In this document: positions 61,506 to 64,000 of the stretch, piece after piece | How positions within the stretch are numbered: the first letter of the stretch is position 1 | How the letters are laid out: every line of letters begins with the position of its first letter | Assembly: GCF_021223605.1 (NCBI RefSeq) | Contig: NZ_CP075175.1 | Coordinates: 3,489,501-3,553,500, forward strand | DNA from: Paenibacillus sp. 481 | GTDB lineage: Bacteria > Bacillota > Bacilli > Paenibacillales > Paenibacillaceae | Length of the DNA: 64,000 bases | Direction of reading: 5' to 3' | Program-made: the position numbers and the translations under genes | The notes under the pieces: generated by a model | Told to the model about the DNA's origin: nothing | Database searches by the model: none | Seen by the model: only the letters and a program-made list of their open reading frames with translations

Positions 61506-63164
61506 ATGATGGCGAACAACTTAGAATTTGCGCACTGCCTGAAATGTATCATGAAACTGGCTGGACTGCCTGTGCATCAGCTTGCTGAGAGCATTCATTT
61601 TGAAGTATCATCCGTCTATAAGTGGCTAAACGGAAAGCGTCTGCCACAAGACAGCAGCTTCACCCTGCTGTCTAGCTTTATTGCGAACTACATCGCCGAT
61701 AAATTGGCGCACGGAACGCCGTTGGAAGCCTCAATTAATCGATTTTTATTAGCGTATGCTCCCGCACCGGAGGCTTTACATGAAGCTGCATCCGTCGTAG
61801 ATAAAGAACGTCTGTACGCCGAGTGGGTCAAGCAAGTTCTAGCCGTGACCTATGAACAGGCGAAATGGAATGTTCTTGATGTTGAAGCAGACTGGTCAAT
61901 CGGACAACAGGAGCCCGCTAGCAAAAAGTCGATTAACAAGGCACCTAAAGAAGAGCGCATCCTAGAACAGGATGAATCTTCAGAGATTACGGAGATGAAT
62001 GCCCTCGCGGGTCAAGCGGAAATGTATTGGGCATCGGACAGTTACTACCGTTTGTTTTCTCGTTTGCTGGAAGAGGCCGCTCACATACAGCCTGATGGAG
62101 AGAAGAAAATAGTTAGCATCGTCCACTGGGGCAATGACATCATCCACCAATCGGAGGGAGTACGGACTCCAATTATTGAGCTGCTCCAACAGCTTGCCGA
62201 GCGGCAGTGGGTGTTTGATATTGGTTATGTGCATGACCAGTTTGAGGGAGTCACCTTTGAGTCGTTTATGAAATTGTTGAACAGCTACATAGACTGCACA
62301 GGAATTCGTTATTATTTTTCCAAACATAGTTGTAAAATGATTAGCTTTGACCGTATCGCAGTCGTGGCGGGCGTGGGTGCTGTGATGAGCTATGCAACAG
62401 AGGGGCGCGGTGATTTGACGCTGCTTGTGCGTGATGAACAAGTTGTTGCGCAACTGCTCGCTTACTACGAAAAGGTCATGCAAGGCTTTCAGCCTGTGCT
62501 TGAACAGCATAGCCAAGACCCGCTGATTCAAATTTATGCGGAGGAATGGAATTTTTCTTACAGCGATGTGTACGCGATTACGCCGTCACTACCGCCTGTG
62601 TTGATGTCGGATCAACTATTTGAAAGTGTGCTGAAGCAATTTTCAACTCAAACGGCAAATGAACCCCACATGCAGAAGTTCGTGGACAATATGCGGGAAA
62701 AAAAGGGGAGCACTGTCGAAGCGCTACATAGTTATCATTTTTACTGTATTTTTGCAAAATGCGTATTTTTGAAGTTTCTCCGTGCAGGCAAAATGAAATT
62801 TTTCGGTCAGCAAATGAGCTTCACGGTGGCGGAGCGTATCGACTGTATCCGTCACCTTATTCAAATGGTGCAAATGCCGACGGTGAACATTTTGATTCAG
62901 AGTTTACAGGATAGCGATTTTCGCGATGTGAAACGATTCATTTTGTACGATGAGGAGCATCTCATTTTACAAATGCCGACGAACAGCCGCTCATCCGCCG
63001 CAACAACTTCGACGCATGTATCGATTCACAACGCCTACATCACCAATTTGTACAAAGCGCGGTACTTAAATCATTGGGAGCATTCCGATTGGAAGACCAA
63101 AGATAAATTGTATTGGATCACATGGCTGGAAAAACAGCTTGTATGGCTGGAAAAAATGCTTTGA
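61506..63164 (+). CDS. HTH-domain protein of unknown function
   Basis: A 552-residue protein with an N-terminal XRE-like helix-turn-helix (LPVHQLAESIHFEVSSVYKWLNGKRLPQ), so it probably binds DNA. After a charged linker (about 140-165) comes a domain of 350 residues that I do not recognise (KKIVSIVHWGNDIIHQSEG, SYIDCTGIRYYFSKHSCKM, DLTLLVRDEQVVAQLL). It has no TPR periodicity, and no small peptide gene follows, so it differs from the RRNPP receptor at 45374. AAAGGTGG precedes two ATGs (61506, 61509). It may control the secreted protein genes upstream. Confidence 0.65.
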   Translation: MMANNLEFAHCLKCIMKLAGLPVHQLAESIHFEVSSVYKWLNGKRLPQDSSFTLLSSFIANYIADKLAHGTPLEASINRFLLAYAPAPEALHEAASVVDKERLYAEWVKQVLAVTYEQAKWNVLDVEADWSIGQQEPASKKSINKAPKEERILEQDESSEITEMNALAGQAEMYWASDSYYRLFSRLLEEAAHIQPDGEKKIVSIVHWGNDIIHQSEGVRTPIIELLQQLAERQWVFDIGYVHDQFEGVTFESFMKLLNSYIDCTGIRYYFSKHSCKMISFDRIAVVAGVGAVMSYATEGRGDLTLLVRDEQVVAQLLAYYEKVMQGFQPVLEQHSQDPLIQIYAEEWNFSYSDVYAITPSLPPVLMSDQLFESVLKQFSTQTANEPHMQKFVDNMREKKGSTVEALHSYHFYCIFAKCVFLKFLRAGKMKFFGQQMSFTVAERIDCIRHLIQMVQMPTVNILIQSLQDSDFRDVKRFILYDEEHLILQMPTNSRSSAATTSTHVSIHNAYITNLYKARYLNHWEHSDWKTKDKLYWITWLEKQLVWLEKML

Positions 63165-63215
63165 ATAAGTAAAAAGGCCAATCTTTGGACAGCGAATGGA
63201 CACTAGCGGACACGT

Positions 63216-63242
63216 ATGGTTGCGAACGGTCAACCATTTTTC
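63216..63242 (+). terminator. Terminator after the 552-residue regulator
   Basis: ATGGTTG (63216) pairs with CAACCAT (63231), followed by TTTTT. Confidence 0.6.
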
Positions 63243-63343
63243 GTCAACTTTGCGGCTCTGTTCAGGCTGGGGCAGCCTCTTTAAACTAAGGGTAAGACTT
63301 CCTGCGTTTAATCTTGTATCTGAGTTAGGAGGCTCGTGAACCA

Positions 63344-63718
63344 ATGAACATTGTCGTGAATCCGCGTGATGACTGGCCGGAACAATCCTATATAGAACCT
63401 ATTGCGATCGCTCAAAGTTGGATTAGAGCGAATTGTCAGAAGCATATTACGGTGCGCATGATTGCGAACCAAGTGTATATGAATGAGAATTATTTTTGCA
63501 GCTATTTTAAAAAGAATACCGGATATACCGTGCTTGAATATATTACGGCCAACCGCATGGAGCATGCAAAAGAGTGGCTGCAATGTACGGATTGGCCTGT
63601 TCGTGAGATTGCCGTGCACGCGGGCTACAAGGATGTTAAATATTTTAGCCGTTTATTTAAGCAGCTGGTGGGGCAATATCCGTCCGAGTACAGGCTGGAC
63701 AAGCTGTATGGGGAATGA
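63344..63718 (+). CDS. Small AraC-type HTH regulator
   Basis: The 124-residue protein is almost entirely the AraC DNA-binding domain: ITVRMIANQVYMNENYFCSYFKKNTGYTV and WPVREIAVHAGYKDVKYFSRLFKQLVG, the two helix-turn-helix units. It lacks any sensor domain, like SoxS/MarA-type regulators or the output domain of a YesN-like response regulator. AGGAGG lies 12 bases before the ATG. No neighbour suggests its target. Confidence 0.88.
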   Translation: MNIVVNPRDDWPEQSYIEPIAIAQSWIRANCQKHITVRMIANQVYMNENYFCSYFKKNTGYTVLEYITANRMEHAKEWLQCTDWPVREIAVHAGYKDVKYFSRLFKQLVGQYPSEYRLDKLYGE

Positions 63719-63878
63719 TGTGGCTGGCTTAGGCTACAGGCTAATGGCTAATGAACCAAGTGAAGTATGTGGTGTTGTGAAAAGGTGAGCTTAACGGATT
63801 CGTGCTGAATCCGTATGGAAACTGTATGAAGCCCATGTGGAATGGTACGGATTGTTGGGCTCAGCGCTCGTCATAGTT

Positions 63879-63922
63879 GTCGTCGACCTCCAATAGCGTA
63901 TAAAACCCGGGGGATCGACGAC
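63879..63922. repeat. GTCGTCGA hairpin, copy 3
   Basis: GTCGTCGACCTCCAATAGCG and CCGGGGGATCGACGAC form the same 44-base element as copy 1, same orientation and very similar middle. The rest of 63719-64000 shows no gene. In copy 1 the first CRISPR repeat begins 157 bases after the element; the equivalent point here is beyond the window edge. Confidence 0.85.
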
Positions 63923-64000
63923 AATGTTTCATTGTTTATATAAATATGTATACATATTTACAAGTGTCGTTTTCATTTTTTTGTAATGTATCGGTCGTAA

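Noticed and set aside
61506-63343. Second regulator/pro-peptide pair at 61.5 kb
   Set aside because: The protein lacks TPR-like repeats, and the following 180 bases hold only a terminator, with no small exported peptide.

Overview
The window reads as low-to-mid GC Firmicutes chromosome, most likely Paenibacillus or a close relative. The grounds are strong GGAGG-type ribosome binding sites, Gram-positive lipoproteins, an OpuC transporter, a BlaI/BlaR pair, a WXG100 type VII substrate, a DUF5704-like secreted protein next to a copper-amine-oxidase-like stalk protein, an NRPS terminal module and a guanine riboswitch. I had no database access, so family names rest on motifs and remembered consensus.

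Layout. 1-2.4 kb: the 3' end of an NRPS gene (A, carrier and thioesterase domains). 2.7-13.0 kb: a cobalamin salvage region (cobC, an ATP-grasp gene, btuFCD with a frameshifted btuC, then cobT-cobU-cobS-cobQ). 13.2-17.4 kb: a UPF0316 membrane protein, a HicA-like toxin with a composite antitoxin, a guanine-class riboswitch driving an NCS2 purine permease, a nested-palindrome element and a DUF1992 protein. 18.0-21.5 kb: a lactococcin-972-like secreted peptide with a two-protein permease and ABC ATPase. 21.6-24.0 kb: a MarR/MFS pair and a small orphan gene. 24.4-28.1 kb: opuCA-CB-CC-CD osmoprotectant importer. 28.3-34.0 kb: secreted endonuclease I, a three-gene WXG100 toxin-like operon, a MOSC protein and an AraC regulator.

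34.1-45.1 kb is a type III-D-like CRISPR-Cas island: a four-repeat array, cas6, a PD-(D/E)xK (DUF6602-like) nuclease gene, an HD-less cas10, Cas7-type genes, csx10, a csx19-like gene and a large TIGR03986-like RAMP gene. No cas1, cas2 or Csm6/CARF effector is visible. The island is bracketed by two copies of a GTCGTCGA...TCGACGAC hairpin; a third copy sits at the right edge of the window and may announce another array just outside it.

45.4-46.8 kb holds a probable peptide quorum-sensing cassette: an HTH-TPR (RRNPP-type) receptor overlapping a 44-codon exported pro-peptide gene. 47.0-54.4 kb: two large secreted proteins, a serine hydrolase and SelO. 54.6-57.1 kb: BlaR1/BlaI-type sensor and repressor with twin operators. 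57.3-61.3 kb: two secreted proteins, one a 1061-residue protein with an HELEH metalloprotease motif, coiled coils and hydrophobic C-terminal helices (toxin candidate). 61.5-63.7 kb: two regulators.

The strongest candidates for something undescribed are the receptor/pro-peptide pair, the nuclease-bearing type III-D locus with its flanking hairpins, the HELEH secreted protein with its partner, the WXG100 glycine-zipper operon, and the nested palindrome at 16.3-16.7 kb.
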